Shown: positions 8,548-20,019 of the stretch, piece after piece
Numbering within the stretch: position 1 is the stretch's first letter
Layout: each line of letters begins with the position of its first letter
Assembly (NCBI RefSeq): GCF_023920225.1
Contig: NZ_CP092587.1
Coordinates: forward strand, 2,170,001 to 2,234,000
Source of the DNA: Vibrio gazogenes
GTDB lineage: Bacteria > Pseudomonadota > Gammaproteobacteria > Enterobacterales > Vibrionaceae
DNA: 64,000 nucleotides
Direction of reading: 5' to 3'
Program-made: the position numbers and the translations under genes
Notes under the pieces: generated by a model
Seen by the model: the letters and a program-made list of their open reading frames with translations, nothing else
The model's database searches: none
What the model was told of the DNA's origin: nothing

Positions 8548-9984
8548 TTAACGAGATTCAATCCAGTTAAAAGCAGCTTCAAGCCCTTTATCGATGCCAT
8601 TGGTGCGATCATTTTTCGCAAAAAATGAAGTGGTGATCGCCGGAGGAATACCAACTTGGTCATAGTTCATCCGATCGGCTGATAAGGTCTTTATGTTCGA
8701 TATACCAAAGCGAAACCCGTTAGGGAGCGTTTTACCTAAGCTGCCCGATAACATCCCCTGCGTTCTTTCACCAATCAAAATGACTTGATCCGAGGCACTG
8801 AGCATCAGTGCCGATAACTCAGCAGCGGATGCTGTCGTATGACTAATCAGAACAGCAACCGGCTTTCGATAACCTGGGAATTGTGGCTCAAGATAAATGT
8901 CATGCTCGGGCTCGAATCCAGCCCCGTCACGGGCGCTCTTGATATAGCCTAAGGTTTGATGATCAACAAAATATTCGGCTAAGGCTCTTGCAAGATATGC
9001 ATAACCGCCACCATTAAAGCGCAGATCAATCACCATTCCATCGGTTAATGCAAAATCATCCATAACTTGGTTCATTGTTTGTCTGAACACCGCTAAAGTT
9101 TCGGCATGATCATTATCCGCGACAAAATCACTCCATCCATCAATATACAGGTAACCAATATTATCACTCTTTCCTTTTCCCCAGATAATATGCTCACCTA
9201 AACTCCCCGACAGATTCAGTTGATTGGTAATAATAGACTGAATGAGCACCTCGTTATCATCAATATATTGTTGAATTGCCGTATTCTCAGATTCGGAAAA
9301 AGGAGCAACCAGACCATGATCATCGATATACTCCTGCTGTAACCTGTCGAATAAAACCGGCCGATCCCGTTGTCTGAACCGAGCCAGCTTATCCTGATCG
9401 AATACATAAGCATGGCCGTTCTGTAATGGGCCAATCATTGATGACATCATATTGAAAAGTTGCTCTCGCGTTGAATCGTCAGAAACCTCGCCAAGTACAT
9501 TTTGTTTCATCAGCGTCCAGTCAATACCGGGCACATCTAAATTATAATAATATTGATCAAAGGTCTGGAGAAACATATTCAAGTTTCGGGGCGGATCGTT
9601 TTCCGCCGCATTGACAACACTCAGATTGGTGAGACAACTATTCGGTAATTCAGCATGTTTCACATATTTTATCGTGTAATCATTTGGATAAGCATTCAAA
9701 CCCGGATAAATATAGCTAACGAATTGATCACCCATTTGCTGATAACGTTTCGCAAACGTTTCTTTGCTGAGTGTTTCTTGATTTGTCAGTACACAGTAAT
9801 CAGCAGTAAACTCATACTCGGTCACCGAATCAGATATAATTTTCAATGCAGACCCATAATTCTCTGATACCCAAATACTTGGTTCAACCGATTTATCGTC
9901 ATTTCTATTTTCATTCAACTTATGATTACAACCGCTTAAAATAACCATTGATGCAACCACACTGATTTGTATTAATTGTTTCAT
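8548..9984 (-). CDS. S41-family peptidase lipoprotein
   Basis: A 478-residue lipoprotein: signal peptide with lipobox VILSGC (Cys19). Residues about 275-465 form a C-terminal-processing-peptidase (S41, TSPc) domain: GYLYIDGW, then VIDLRFNGGGY (residues 318-328), the nucleophile in SHTTASAAEL (Ser386) and a late GERTQGMLSGS. No PDZ domain is evident; the N-terminal 250 residues are a lipobox-linked region with two cysteines (64 and 117) that I do not recognise. S41 enzymes of this tricorn/Ctp-like kind cut exported proteins or peptides in the periplasm. Residue 19 is followed by Asn-His, giving no Lol-avoidance Asp at +2, so outer-membrane sorting is expected. It stands at the head of a short transcript with the GFA-like remnant. 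Confidence 0.82.
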   Translation of the reverse strand: MKQLIQISVVASMVILSGCNHKLNENRNDDKSVEPSIWVSENYGSALKIISDSVTEYEFTADYCVLTNQETLSKETFAKRYQQMGDQFVSYIYPGLNAYPNDYTIKYVKHAELPNSCLTNLSVVNAAENDPPRNLNMFLQTFDQYYYNLDVPGIDWTLMKQNVLGEVSDDSTREQLFNMMSSMIGPLQNGHAYVFDQDKLARFRQRDRPVLFDRLQQEYIDDHGLVAPFSESENTAIQQYIDDNEVLIQSIITNQLNLSGSLGEHIIWGKGKSDNIGYLYIDGWSDFVADNDHAETLAVFRQTMNQVMDDFALTDGMVIDLRFNGGGYAYLARALAEYFVDHQTLGYIKSARDGAGFEPEHDIYLEPQFPGYRKPVAVLISHTTASAAELSALMLSASDQVILIGERTQGMLSGSLGKTLPNGFRFGISNIKTLSADRMNYDQVGIPPAITTSFFAKNDRTNGIDKGLEAAFNWIESR

Positions 9985-10209
9985 TTACTACTCACCACTC
10001 AGTTATTGACTATGATGAATAAGTTAATGGATTTCATGATTTATTTGTGTAGCATATTGTTGCTCAATTAAGACCAAAATAGACAGATAAAACGAATCAT
10101 AATATTGGATATATCTAAATAACTTTAACGATTAGATTTAATCATCAGGCTCAAATCCAGAGACAGAATCACTATTTTATCGATGATTCTATGGAAAAAT
10201 AGAGTACGT

Positions 10210-10707
10210 TTATTCGTCCGCAGTATGCTCACGACTACAGTCACAATATAACCAGACCATACGATCTAAAAACCAGCTTTTGGCCAGATAAGTGATCAGG
10301 GTCGATAAAATACAGAGCTGTATATCGTACTGATAAACACCCCAAACCGCTAATATGAGCCCCACAGTTGATGTCAAATGGAGCATCATAAATAAGGGTA
10401 ATTGATGATGCTCAGGCAATGGTTCTTTATCCCGGTTTAAATAAATTCGTTCTCCAAGCACCGACTGTGTTGCCCAGCTTTTTAACGAGACGGGTTTCGG
10501 AAATAAGATCGGATTTAAAAACATCCACACAACCGCCATAACCACAGCCAAAATACTCAACCAAACACTCCACTCTCTCAATAGCCCGGCAATGATAAAG
10601 AGTGGTAAAACGCTATATCGGGTCCAGACACTCCACGGATTGGCATGTCTATCCCACCCCTTGCCATCTAAATGAAACAGTGCCGCTAATTTACGTTCAA
10701 GAGTCAT
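10210..10707 (-). CDS. DUF6653 membrane protein
   Basis: A 165-residue protein with about four hydrophobic helices (near residues 33-44, 48-66, 104-122 and 128-146). The sequence HANPWSVWTRY at residues 21-31 and LNPILFPKP plus GERIYL in the middle match the DUF6653 family. No function is established. It is 78 bp downstream of the RstB-like kinase gene on the same strand and could share its transcript. No ribosome-site anomaly was seen at the ATG. Confidence 0.6.
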   Translation of the reverse strand: MTLERKLAALFHLDGKGWDRHANPWSVWTRYSVLPLFIIAGLLREWSVWLSILAVVMAVVWMFLNPILFPKPVSLKSWATQSVLGERIYLNRDKEPLPEHHQLPLFMMLHLTSTVGLILAVWGVYQYDIQLCILSTLITYLAKSWFLDRMVWLYCDCSREHTADE

Positions 10708-10785
10708 TTTTCACCTACCTATCAAATTGACTATAAAATAAATCACATTGACCAAAGCCATGATGGATGACGAGCAGAGCCATAT

Positions 10786-12375
10786 CTATGTCCGATTTGG
10801 AAACTGAAGTGTAAATCGCGCCCCACCCAGTTCAGACCGTCCTGCGCATACCGACCCTTGATGCCATTGGGCGATATGTTTGACGATAGCCAAGCCAAGT
10901 CCATGACCTGAAGCGACGTGACTACGTGCGTTATCAAGTTGTTCGAATGGTAAGAAAATCCGCTCCCAGTCGCTTTCATCAATACCGATACCATCGTCAC
11001 ATACATCAATCACGAACATGTCTGTCTCAGCAACATATGACAGAGACACAAATACTCGGGTCCGGGTATATTTACACGCGTTGACGAGTAAGTTACTCAT
11101 CGCCCGTTTCATCGCGATATGATCAATCAGAGCCAGTTTATCGATCGCTTCAGGTGCAATTTGCAACTGATACTCAATGTCCGGATAAAGTTGAAAAACA
11201 CTCGCACACTCATCATCCATCAATTGGGCGAGGTGATGTTTAGCAAAAGAAAGCAATTGACTGTCGCCACTGTAACGTGACAAGACCATGGTCTGGTTAA
11301 TTAAACTATCCAGGTCTTCAAGACTCTTCGAGATAGATCGTTGATATTTTTCCTTTTCAATGTCCGTCGTGGCGTGAGATAACATCTCAAACGCAAACCT
11401 GAGACGATAAAGCGGTGTCCGAAGATCATGGGCAATCGCATTGGTCAGTGTTCTTTGCCCTTTTAACAGTTGCTCAATACGATCCGCCATACGGTTAAAA
11501 GCATTCCCCAAAGTTGCCACCGTCGAAATCTTGTATACCACGGCCCGGCTATTCAAATCACCATGACCGAACCGCGATGTGGCTGCCAGCAGATTCTTCA
11601 AATCCCGCCATAGCGGATAAGTCCAGAAAAACATACACAGCGAAATGGAAAGGACGAAAACAAGAATCAACACAATAATGACTGACGAACTCACCGAAGA
11701 CATCGGAATTAAATTGGCTAAAAGAAAAGAGTGCCCATCACTCAATCGTATATAAAATGTAATTTCGTCACTTGAATTGGCTCGCCAGAAAAAAGAATGG
11801 GTCATAAGTTGGTTCTGTTCGGTTTGACTGAGCTTGACCTGATTACTTGTGACAATTTGTAAATCAAACGGAAAGTGAGTTGAAATATCACGTAGCAACG
11901 TCGGCCAATATTCCGGTTCAGTCGATGCAAACTGTTGCTGAAGCAAATACACAGTTCCCTCTGAGCCCCGCCGTATTTTTTCTGCTTCTGGAGCATCCAC
12001 AAATATCTTTAGCATGAAATGGCTGTTGCCAATCTTTTTAATTAAAAATTCAGGCTCTTCATTGAAAAAAATAATCTGTTGCTGCTCGATTTCCTCTCGG
12101 TTCTGTTGTCCAAGGTTGGATTTATTGATATCCAGTAATTGCAACGCAAAACCGAAATGTTGACTTAATTCATCAATTTCTTGCTGCCACGTATCAATTG
12201 GCATGGCTTCAAGTCGGGACTCGATCAACGTAAATGTCCCCTGATAGATCCGCTCATACCGCTGCCCTTCAATATAATTATTGAATGATAATATCGGATT
12301 CAAATGGCTTGGATAGAGGAGAAAAAATAAGGGACCGAAGACCAGAAACCATAGGCCTAAAAATGACTTTATCAT
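10786..12375 (-). CDS. RstB-like sensor histidine kinase (orphaned)
   Basis: A 529-residue membrane kinase. Transmembrane helices are at about residues 4-21 and 229-251, enclosing a 200-residue periplasmic sensor domain. A HAMP region (255-305) leads to the H-box AIAHDLRTPLYRLRFAFEM with phospho-acceptor His316, then N-box NLLVNACKYT, D-box DVCDDGIGID, and G-box GHGLGLAIVKH. Similarity to RstB is strongest around the H-box. The gene begins six bases after the stop of a broken response regulator gene, so the ancestral operon was regulator then kinase. The kinase itself has all catalytic motifs and no visible damage. Either it now signals to a regulator encoded elsewhere, or it is on its way to loss. 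The cue is unknown. Confidence 0.88.
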   Translation of the reverse strand: MIKSFLGLWFLVFGPLFFLLYPSHLNPILSFNNYIEGQRYERIYQGTFTLIESRLEAMPIDTWQQEIDELSQHFGFALQLLDINKSNLGQQNREEIEQQQIIFFNEEPEFLIKKIGNSHFMLKIFVDAPEAEKIRRGSEGTVYLLQQQFASTEPEYWPTLLRDISTHFPFDLQIVTSNQVKLSQTEQNQLMTHSFFWRANSSDEITFYIRLSDGHSFLLANLIPMSSVSSSVIIVLILVFVLSISLCMFFWTYPLWRDLKNLLAATSRFGHGDLNSRAVVYKISTVATLGNAFNRMADRIEQLLKGQRTLTNAIAHDLRTPLYRLRFAFEMLSHATTDIEKEKYQRSISKSLEDLDSLINQTMVLSRYSGDSQLLSFAKHHLAQLMDDECASVFQLYPDIEYQLQIAPEAIDKLALIDHIAMKRAMSNLLVNACKYTRTRVFVSLSYVAETDMFVIDVCDDGIGIDESDWERIFLPFEQLDNARSHVASGHGLGLAIVKHIAQWHQGSVCAGRSELGGARFTLQFPNRT

Positions 12376-12381
12376 CGATAC

Positions 12382-12616
12382 TCACTCACTATAGATGCAC
12401 AGTTGATAACCCACCCCTCTGACAGTTTTAATCAGATCGTCACCATTATCCAATTGAATTTTTTTCCTTAGTCTCGACACTCTGCGATCAATTGAACGAT
12501 CGATACCATCGTATTCAAATCCTCTGAAATGGACTGAGGAAGTCTCTCATTAGCGCGGCTAACCCAATGTCATCTTCAACCACAGCAATCGTTTTCTTGC
12601 TGAGAATATCCATCAT
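12382..12616 (-). pseudogene. RstA-like response regulator, internally deleted
   Basis: The minus strand starts (ATG 12616 or 12613) with KKTIAVVEDDIGLAALMRDF, the typical first strand and acidic pocket of a receiver domain, and hits TGA after about 33 codons. Overlapping it in another frame, the stretch leading to TGA at 12384-12382 encodes FEYDGIDRSIDRRVSRLRKK and then LIKTVRGVGYQLC, the recognition helix and wing of an OmpR/RstA winged-helix domain. The phospho-acceptor aspartate, the rest of the receiver and half of the DNA-binding domain, roughly 150 codons, are missing, and the two ends are out of frame. The product cannot work as a regulator. The intact kinase follows six bases later. 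Confidence 0.85.
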
Positions 12617-12855
12617 ACTTGTATCTATCATCGAATTTAAAATGCTGAGTGATTCATTAAAATCATTTTATTTCAAATAGTTAAACCAGGTCTCAATCCT
12701 AATCTTGCCTGAATCCATCAATAATATACGCCTAGTATATCCATTCCATTTTTCGGTAACTGTGACGATTTGTGACACCCCCCTGATCACCACGCAGTCT
12801 CTCGTACATTCATGAGCAACTCAGTCACCGCGTATTGCACATCAAAAGCGCATAA

Positions 12856-12883
12856 AAAAGCCGGGATTAAATTCCCGGCTTTT
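12856..12883 (-). terminator. Terminator of serS
   Basis: An 11-bp stem with AGCCGGGA / TCCCGGCT at its heart and a six-base loop, followed by T residues on the minus strand (from the A-run at 12854-12859). It lies 30 bp after the serS stop codon. Confidence 0.88.
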
Positions 12884-12911
12884 ACTGATCATTGATGATG
12901 TTGCTGAATGC

Positions 12912-14270
<1,359 letters not shown>

Positions 14271-14381
14271 TCAGACGGCAACAACACAAAACGTCATGAA
14301 AATTGACATGCCCGGTTCCCTGACAGATAGCCCGACAGATAGCCTGAAGCAATTTGGGTATAAGAGATTAACGAAAAGTGG

Positions 14382-15731
14382 CTATTTTTCATAGCGCTTT
14401 CGTGTGCTTTTTGCGTCTAACTCAGCCAGATACTTGAGTTTCTCGTTGATTTTCCCTTCCAAGCCTCTTTCCGAGGGATGATAATAGCGAGTGCCAACCA
14501 TTTCCGGCGGGAGATATCGCTCCCCGGCAGCATAAGCCCCCGGTTCATCGTGAGCATAGCGGTATTCATCACCATAGCCCATTTCTTTCATCAATTTCGT
14601 CGGGGCATTGCGTAAATGAAACGGCACTTCATATTCAGGTTCATCGCGGGCATCCGCCAATGCCTGCTTCCATGCTGTATACACGGCGTTACTCTTCGGC
14701 GCACACGCCAAATAAACCACCGCTTGGGCAATCGCCCTCTCACCTTCGGCCGGGCCGACACGCGTAAAACAGTCCCACGCAGATAAAGCGACCTGCATTG
14801 CCCTTGGATCAGCATTACCAATATCCTCGGAAGCAATTGCCAGCAAACGACGTGCAATATATAACGGATCACAGCCGGCAGCGATCATCCGTGCAGCCCA
14901 GTACAATGCACCATCAGGGTTTGAACCACGAATCGATTTATGAACCGCTGAAATCAGGTCGTACCAAATGTCTCCCTTATTATCAAAACGGGCGACTTTC
15001 TCACCGGCGACTTCTGCCAACAAGGACAGGTCGATAATTTTTTTGCCTGCCTCATCCTCATTGGCCATGTCATATAACAATTCCAAGTAGTTGAGCGCCA
15101 TTCGCGCATCACCCTGAACCAATTCAGCCAGACGGTCTAACACCTGATCCTGAAAATCAGCAGCAATCCCACCGAATCCTCTCACTTCATCCGTCACTGC
15201 CTGTTGCAGGGCATCGGTAATATCTTGTGTATTGAGAGAGGTCAACTTATAAACCCGCGCTCGGGAGAGCAATGCGTTATTAAGCTCAAATGAAGGGTTC
15301 TCGGTCGTCGCACCGATAAAAGTGACCGTTCCGTCCTCAATATGTGGCAGAAAAGCATCCTGTTGCGATTTATTAAACCGATGCACTTCGTCCACGAATA
15401 AAATAGTGCGGAAACCTGCCAATTGATTTTCCCGGGCCCGTTCAATCGCAGCGCGAATATCTTTCACCCCGGAGGTTACCGCAGACACACGCTCAACACG
15501 AGCATTGGCATAGTTGCCTGCCAACTCCGCCAATGTCGTTTTACCGGTTCCCGGTGGCCCCCAGAGAATCATCGAGTGGAGATGACCACTTTCCAACGCC
15601 CTGCGCAGCGGCTTTCCCGGACCAAGGATATGTTGCTGACCGATGTATTGCTCGATCTGCTGTGGTCTCATCTTTGCTGCAAGCGGACGAAAATCTTCAT
15701 CCCCAGAAAAATCTAAACTATAGTTATCCAC
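14382..15731 (-). CDS. rarA: Replication-associated recombination protein A
   Basis: A 449-residue AAA+ ATPase (MgsA/WRNIP1 family) that acts at stalled replication forks and single-strand gaps. Walker A is GPPGTGKTT (58-66), Walker B is [10 protein letters not shown], sensor 1 is [10 protein letters not shown], and the arginine finger lies in [10 protein letters not shown]. The C-terminal tetramerisation region with YHPSERG is complete. The start codon is GTG at 15731, giving MDNYSLDF, which aligns with E. coli MSNLSLDF; the ribosome site is weak. The gene lies between lolA and serS as in related genomes. Confidence 0.95.
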   Translation of the reverse strand: MDNYSLDFSGDEDFRPLAAKMRPQQIEQYIGQQHILGPGKPLRRALESGHLHSMILWGPPGTGKTTLAELAGNYANARVERVSAVTSGVKDIRAAIERARENQLAGFRTILFVDEVHRFNKSQQDAFLPHIEDGTVTFIGATTENPSFELNNALLSRARVYKLTSLNTQDITDALQQAVTDEVRGFGGIAADFQDQVLDRLAELVQGDARMALNYLELLYDMANEDEAGKKIIDLSLLAEVAGEKVARFDNKGDIWYDLISAVHKSIRGSNPDGALYWAARMIAAGCDPLYIARRLLAIASEDIGNADPRAMQVALSAWDCFTRVGPAEGERAIAQAVVYLACAPKSNAVYTAWKQALADARDEPEYEVPFHLRNAPTKLMKEMGYGDEYRYAHDEPGAYAAGERYLPPEMVGTRYYHPSERGLEGKINEKLKYLAELDAKSTRKRYEK

Positions 15732-15812
15732 AATGATGCTTATCCGTCATTCGTTAGAGCGACTGTTCTTTTGACACAATTTGTTCTTGTAACACAATTT
15801 ATTCTTGTGAAG

Positions 15813-16424
15813 CTATTGCCGCTGATCATCCACTTCGACACCCGTGGGAATCTTGAACTGAAACAAATGGTTATCCGGCCGCTTCAGTTTGATTTGTTGA
15901 AACGAGAATAGACTTTTCTGCCCATCCTGTTCAATCACATCAAAACCTTTTACCACACCTTTTTTGTCAATTCGAATATGAAATTCCCCCTGCCGACTGT
16001 CTGTTGTTGTCGGAACAAGTGTAAATTCATTCCCTTGCTGCGAAACACGATAATGTTCCCAGTCTTGTTTGCGGTTTCTCGTCAGCAACACAAATGGTGT
16101 CTGCTCGGTTGCCTGAGATTGATTATAGATAGAGACCTGTTCTACAAAAGGATTGTAATACCAAACGGTTGTACCATCCGATACGAGTAGATTCTCATCC
16201 GGTGAAACCGTTTCCCAACGAAACAGACTCGGGCGGGCAATGTCCACTTTCCCTTCTCCCTGAGCAACGACATCACCATCTGGGCTGAGAACTTGCTGTT
16301 GAAAATGGGCACTGAATCCATCATTTAACGCAAGCCTCGTACTTAATTCATCCTTCGGATCCGCCAGTGCTGAAAAGCTACAGGCCATTGATATCAATAG
16401 AAAGAAGGCAACCAGTTTTTTCAT
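15813..16424 (-). CDS. lolA: Outer-membrane lipoprotein carrier protein LolA
   Basis: A 203-residue periplasmic chaperone that takes lipoproteins from LolCDE and passes them to LolB. The start at 16424 is supported by GGAG upstream and by a proper signal peptide ([10 protein letters not shown]..., cleavage after SALA at about residue 21). The mature part has the LolA pattern: [43 protein letters not shown] and a C-terminal VEVDDQ. Cysteine is present only in the signal peptide. It lies 82 bp upstream of rarA. In many Vibrio genomes ftsK precedes lolA; here a SEC-C protein gene does. Confidence 0.94.
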   Translation of the reverse strand: MKKLVAFFLLISMACSFSALADPKDELSTRLALNDGFSAHFQQQVLSPDGDVVAQGEGKVDIARPSLFRWETVSPDENLLVSDGTTVWYYNPFVEQVSIYNQSQATEQTPFVLLTRNRKQDWEHYRVSQQGNEFTLVPTTTDSRQGEFHIRIDKKGVVKGFDVIEQDGQKSLFSFQQIKLKRPDNHLFQFKIPTGVEVDDQRQ

Positions 16425-16575
16425 GTGTTCTCCGTTGCTGAACAAATATGAATTGTTATTGATGGATATAGACCATTCTTTTCGGCTTTTTGTCATGTGT
16501 ATGTCGAAAAAAATACGTCAGTTGAAAAAATGCCGTGCGATGGGCCAATCTCCAAGTCACCACACTCAAGTGAAA

Positions 16576-17196
16576 TTACTCGGTTTGCAAGCAACACTGT
16601 TTAAATTTTTTACCGCTGCCGCACGGACAAGGATCATTTCTGCCGACCGTTTTATACGGGTTGACCCGGTGTGCCCGGGCACCACTTTGCTGTTCATCTG
16701 CAGCACAAGCGACTTCGTGAATCATCATGTCCAGATGACCTGTCATATCCGTAAGATATGGCGGTTCCTCTACTCCGGCTTCCTGCATTTGCTGACGCGT
16801 CCCGGATTCATCAATCGCCAGCATCAGCGTCGTCAGCAACGCCTGTAGCATGCGTTGTGTACCATCAGAGACGGAGGCCGTCTGCCAATGCTGTTCAGGA
16901 AGAGGCCATATCATCATAAATCCTTCCGCAAAATCAGCCAGCTCATCCCGATTCGCGACATCCAGAAAATCACTGACTGCATATTGGTTATGCAACAATG
17001 CTGAATACTGCTGCTGATAATGTGCGGTCAATGCTTGTTCTGCCACCTCAGTGACTTCTTCAGCAATCAGAGCAGACATCCATAAGTTCGCTTCTAGGGG
17101 CTGACAGGCCATATTGGCCGCAAGGATCGCGCCTTCAATAAAAAGAGGAGATTCCTCCGTCAGCAGTTCAGTTGCATTCAGCAATTGATAAGTCAT
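16576..17196 (-). CDS. YecA/UPF0149-like protein with SEC-C zinc motif
   Basis: A 206-residue protein. The N-terminal 160 residues are helical and acidic and fit the YgfB/YecA (UPF0149) family, including [18 protein letters not shown]. The last 20 residues carry [13 protein letters not shown], the SEC-C zinc-binding motif found at the end of SecA and in YecA, which in the latter binds the ribosome and SecA. The start ATG has AGGAAAG upstream. It is separated by 151 bp from lolA on the same strand and is divergent from dusC. A role near translation or protein export is inference from the motif. Confidence 0.8.
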   Translation of the reverse strand: MTYQLLNATELLTEESPLFIEGAILAANMACQPLEANLWMSALIAEEVTEVAEQALTAHYQQQYSALLHNQYAVSDFLDVANRDELADFAEGFMMIWPLPEQHWQTASVSDGTQRMLQALLTTLMLAIDESGTRQQMQEAGVEEPPYLTDMTGHLDMMIHEVACAADEQQSGARAHRVNPYKTVGRNDPCPCGSGKKFKQCCLQTE

Positions 17197-17334
17197 GGTA
17201 CTTCTTTCCTATTTTTCAGTCGCTGGGCATTATACCGAGAACGCGAATCAATGACACGTCGCGGAGAGATTCTGGCGTGACATTTGCGACGGACCCAATT
17301 ACAATCGCGCGTCCTGATAGAAGAGCGGAAATTT

Positions 17335-18294
17335 ATGCGTATTGTTCTGGGCCCGATGGAGGGTGTTCTCGATCATCTGATGCGAGAAATACTGACAGAA
17401 ATGAATGATTATGACCTATGTGTGACAGAATTTGTCCGAGTGGTCCATCAGTTGTTGCCGAAACACGTTTTCTATCGTCTCTGTCCTGAACTGCACCACG
17501 GCTCCCGCACCCGTTCAGGCGTCCCCGTCAATATTCAATTACTCGGACAAGATCCGGACTGGATGGCGGAAAATGCTGCATTTGCTGCAGAACTCGGTGC
17601 ACATGGTATTGATCTGAATTTCGGCTGTCCGGCAAAAACCGTTAACAAAAGCAAAGGTGGCGCTGCCCTCTTGGAGTTTCCGGAATTAATTTATCAGATC
17701 GTCAAAGCCTGCCGAGAAGCCGTCCCCGAGCAAATCCCCGTTTCAGCGAAAATCCGTTTAGGATTAGAAAATCCACAAGATTGCTTTGAAATAGTCGATG
17801 CCATTGAGCAGGCTGGCGCAAACGAACTGACCGTTCATGCTCGGACTAAAGCCGGTGGTTATAAAGCCAATGAAATCAAGTGGGAATATATTCAGCAGAT
17901 TCGCCAAAAAACCCGTCTGCCATTAATTGCCAATGGTGAAATATGGGATGCTGCCGATGCACAACGATGTATTGATGTTACTGGCGCCGAGAGCCTAATG
18001 GTTTGCCGCGGAGCGTTAAATCGTCCGAATCTGGGCAACATGATCAAATACAATCATGCCCCGCTCTCCTGGCCTCAGGTCATCGAGCTCTTACTGATTT
18101 ATTCTCGCTGTGAAGTGAATGGCGATAAGAGCAAATACTATTCAAGCCGGGTCAAACAGTGGTTTACTTATCTACGGCAAGCTTATCCTCAGGCAAATGC
18201 CTTATTCCGCGAGATCCGAACCCTGACAAGCGTAGAGCCGATTATTGAACGAATTAAACATCATCAATCTGAACAACCGCTGGAATCCGTGTAA
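17335..18294 (+). CDS. dusC: tRNA-dihydrouridine(16) synthase DusC
   Basis: A 319-residue FMN- and NADPH-dependent TIM-barrel enzyme that reduces U16 in tRNA. Visible are the opening LGPMEGVLDHLMRE, which marks the DusC branch, the catalytic cysteine at position 98 in NFGCPAKTVNKSKGGAALL, the FMN-binding ARTKAGGY and the C-terminal recognition domain with SRVKQWFTYL. The start at 17335 is chosen because it gives the usual MRIVLGPMEG N-terminus; the frame upstream adds 17 unlikely residues. AAGAGCGGAA precedes the ATG as a ribosome site. Divergent from the SEC-C gene. Confidence 0.95.
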   Translation: MRIVLGPMEGVLDHLMREILTEMNDYDLCVTEFVRVVHQLLPKHVFYRLCPELHHGSRTRSGVPVNIQLLGQDPDWMAENAAFAAELGAHGIDLNFGCPAKTVNKSKGGAALLEFPELIYQIVKACREAVPEQIPVSAKIRLGLENPQDCFEIVDAIEQAGANELTVHARTKAGGYKANEIKWEYIQQIRQKTRLPLIANGEIWDAADAQRCIDVTGAESLMVCRGALNRPNLGNMIKYNHAPLSWPQVIELLLIYSRCEVNGDKSKYYSSRVKQWFTYLRQAYPQANALFREIRTLTSVEPIIERIKHHQSEQPLESV

Positions 18295-18325
18295 GCTCGC
18301 TTTCGTGCCACACTCATCAACAACT

Positions 18326-19783
18326 TTAAAAAATCAGCTGATTTTTACCACTCTTTTTGGCGATGTATAATTTTTCATCGGCTGATTTCAAGATATCATC
18401 AATATCATGTAACTCAGAACAAGCCACTATTTCAACGCCACCGGAGATCGTGAAACCACCTTCAACAACGGTTCCAGACTCATCACACAACGCACCTTTC
18501 ACACGAATTAATGTCTTCTTGAGATAACTTTTACGTTCAGCAGTCAGATACAGCACAAACTCTTCGCCACCATAACGGGCAACCGTATCGGTAGCACGAA
18601 TATGACAGCGAATCTGATCACCGGTATAACGAATGACATCATCCCCGATATCATGACCAAAGTGATCATTGATCGCTTTAAAGTTATCAATATCAAACAT
18701 CGCGATCGCGACATAAGACTGATGCGGTGAATGTTCAATAAAAGCTTGAAATCCGCGCCGATTGCGCAAGCCTGTCAATGGGTCCCGCACCGCCAGTCCT
18801 TCATAATAACTTTTCGCATGACGAGTATTCATAAACAGAAAAGACATGACAACCAGTACATACATGACAGTGATCAGTATTAATGTCTTTCGTTTCAGAC
18901 TGACAAACTGATAAAGCTCATTCCCCCAATGCATATCGTAATACATGGCATGATGAAATGAGATCCCCTCATCCTGAAGGGAATGGGGTTGAAAAGCATT
19001 TGTTGGTAATGACTCTCTCTGTGTATCAATAAAATGCAGCTTACCCACAAAACGTTGGTTGGCATTCAATAGCTTGTCTAGCATGATATTCAGAGAGATG
19101 ACCCCTTCAAATTGATGGTCCGAGTAAACCGGCAACATCAAAGAAATGAGGTTTTCTGTCGATTGCAACTCCTGAAGTATCGTCGGTCCACGAACTTTAA
19201 TTGGTTGATTTTCGCCCAGATCCTGATACACATCCCAGCTTGGCGATTGAATCTGTTCGAGCACATCCGTCGTGGCATTCACCGACAGTGTATCAGGAGA
19301 AGAAATAATATAACCCGACGGATCAACATAATGAACGCCTATCAGATAATCATCCAGATCATGCAGCAATGAAATCACCGGGGCCAGTGCTATTCTGAAC
19401 CCCACTTCGTGATAGAGTGAGCTATTCTTGTCGCACAGTGATTTATCACCAACGATAATGTATTCAAGCGCCCGCAGATGAGCATTGGGGCTGTCCCCTG
19501 CATCAATTTCCAGCTTTGGCCGCATATGGCATACGCCGTTCACAATCTTTGCCGTATGCGACAGTATCAAAGACTGACGGACTTTGATGTAATTATTCAA
19601 GCTATAATCCAAAATGGTCAACATCTTGGATGCGCGAAAGAATTCCCGTTCGATTCTTTCATACTCATCGCTCAGTTCTCTCTCCAATTGTCTGACATGC
19701 CCTTCAAATAGCATTCCTACAAGTGCAAAAGCAAAAACAAGCGGGGTCAGTAGTCGCCCTTTTATAGAAAAATATTTCTTCAT
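18326..19783 (-). CDS. Membrane diguanylate cyclase (GGDEF)
   Basis: A 485-residue inner-membrane enzyme that should make c-di-GMP from two GTP. Transmembrane helices at about 9-26 and 300-318 enclose a 270-residue periplasmic sensor domain with a Cys85/Cys117 pair that could form a disulfide and a dCache/PAS-like VDPSGYIISS motif. The cytoplasmic GGDEF domain has RDPLTGLRNRRGF at its start, FDIDNFKAINDHFGHDIGD, and an active-site GGEEF at 405-409. An inhibitory RxxD site (RATD, 396-399) sits exactly five residues before it, so product inhibition is expected. The ribosome site before the ATG is weak. Its stop codon is 31 bp from the convergent dusC. Signal unknown. Confidence 0.9.
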   Translation of the reverse strand: MKKYFSIKGRLLTPLVFAFALVGMLFEGHVRQLERELSDEYERIEREFFRASKMLTILDYSLNNYIKVRQSLILSHTAKIVNGVCHMRPKLEIDAGDSPNAHLRALEYIIVGDKSLCDKNSSLYHEVGFRIALAPVISLLHDLDDYLIGVHYVDPSGYIISSPDTLSVNATTDVLEQIQSPSWDVYQDLGENQPIKVRGPTILQELQSTENLISLMLPVYSDHQFEGVISLNIMLDKLLNANQRFVGKLHFIDTQRESLPTNAFQPHSLQDEGISFHHAMYYDMHWGNELYQFVSLKRKTLILITVMYVLVVMSFLFMNTRHAKSYYEGLAVRDPLTGLRNRRGFQAFIEHSPHQSYVAIAMFDIDNFKAINDHFGHDIGDDVIRYTGDQIRCHIRATDTVARYGGEEFVLYLTAERKSYLKKTLIRVKGALCDESGTVVEGGFTISGGVEIVACSELHDIDDILKSADEKLYIAKKSGKNQLIF

Positions 19784-20019
19784 TCACAAATATACACTAA
19801 GTAAGCGGTTGTTCTTTTAAGCTTAATACAAAGGAGAACAATAGGAATTCGAAAGGATCGACTTATATCAAAAATTGATATGAAAAGATAATAAGAATTG
19901 ATTTTTGTTATATGATATTGGTGGATATGAAATGTGAGTTACCTTTCAAGATCTTAAATCTGTGTCCATACTATGTGGTATTTACAACCCCAGTACACAT
20001 GTGATGAACTTCTGTAGTT

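Noticed and set aside
18329..18346. Palindrome AAAAATCAGCTGATTTTT at the end of the cyclase gene
   Set aside because: It lacks a loop, overlaps the coding end and is of A/T-rich composition; likely chance, though it could aid termination.
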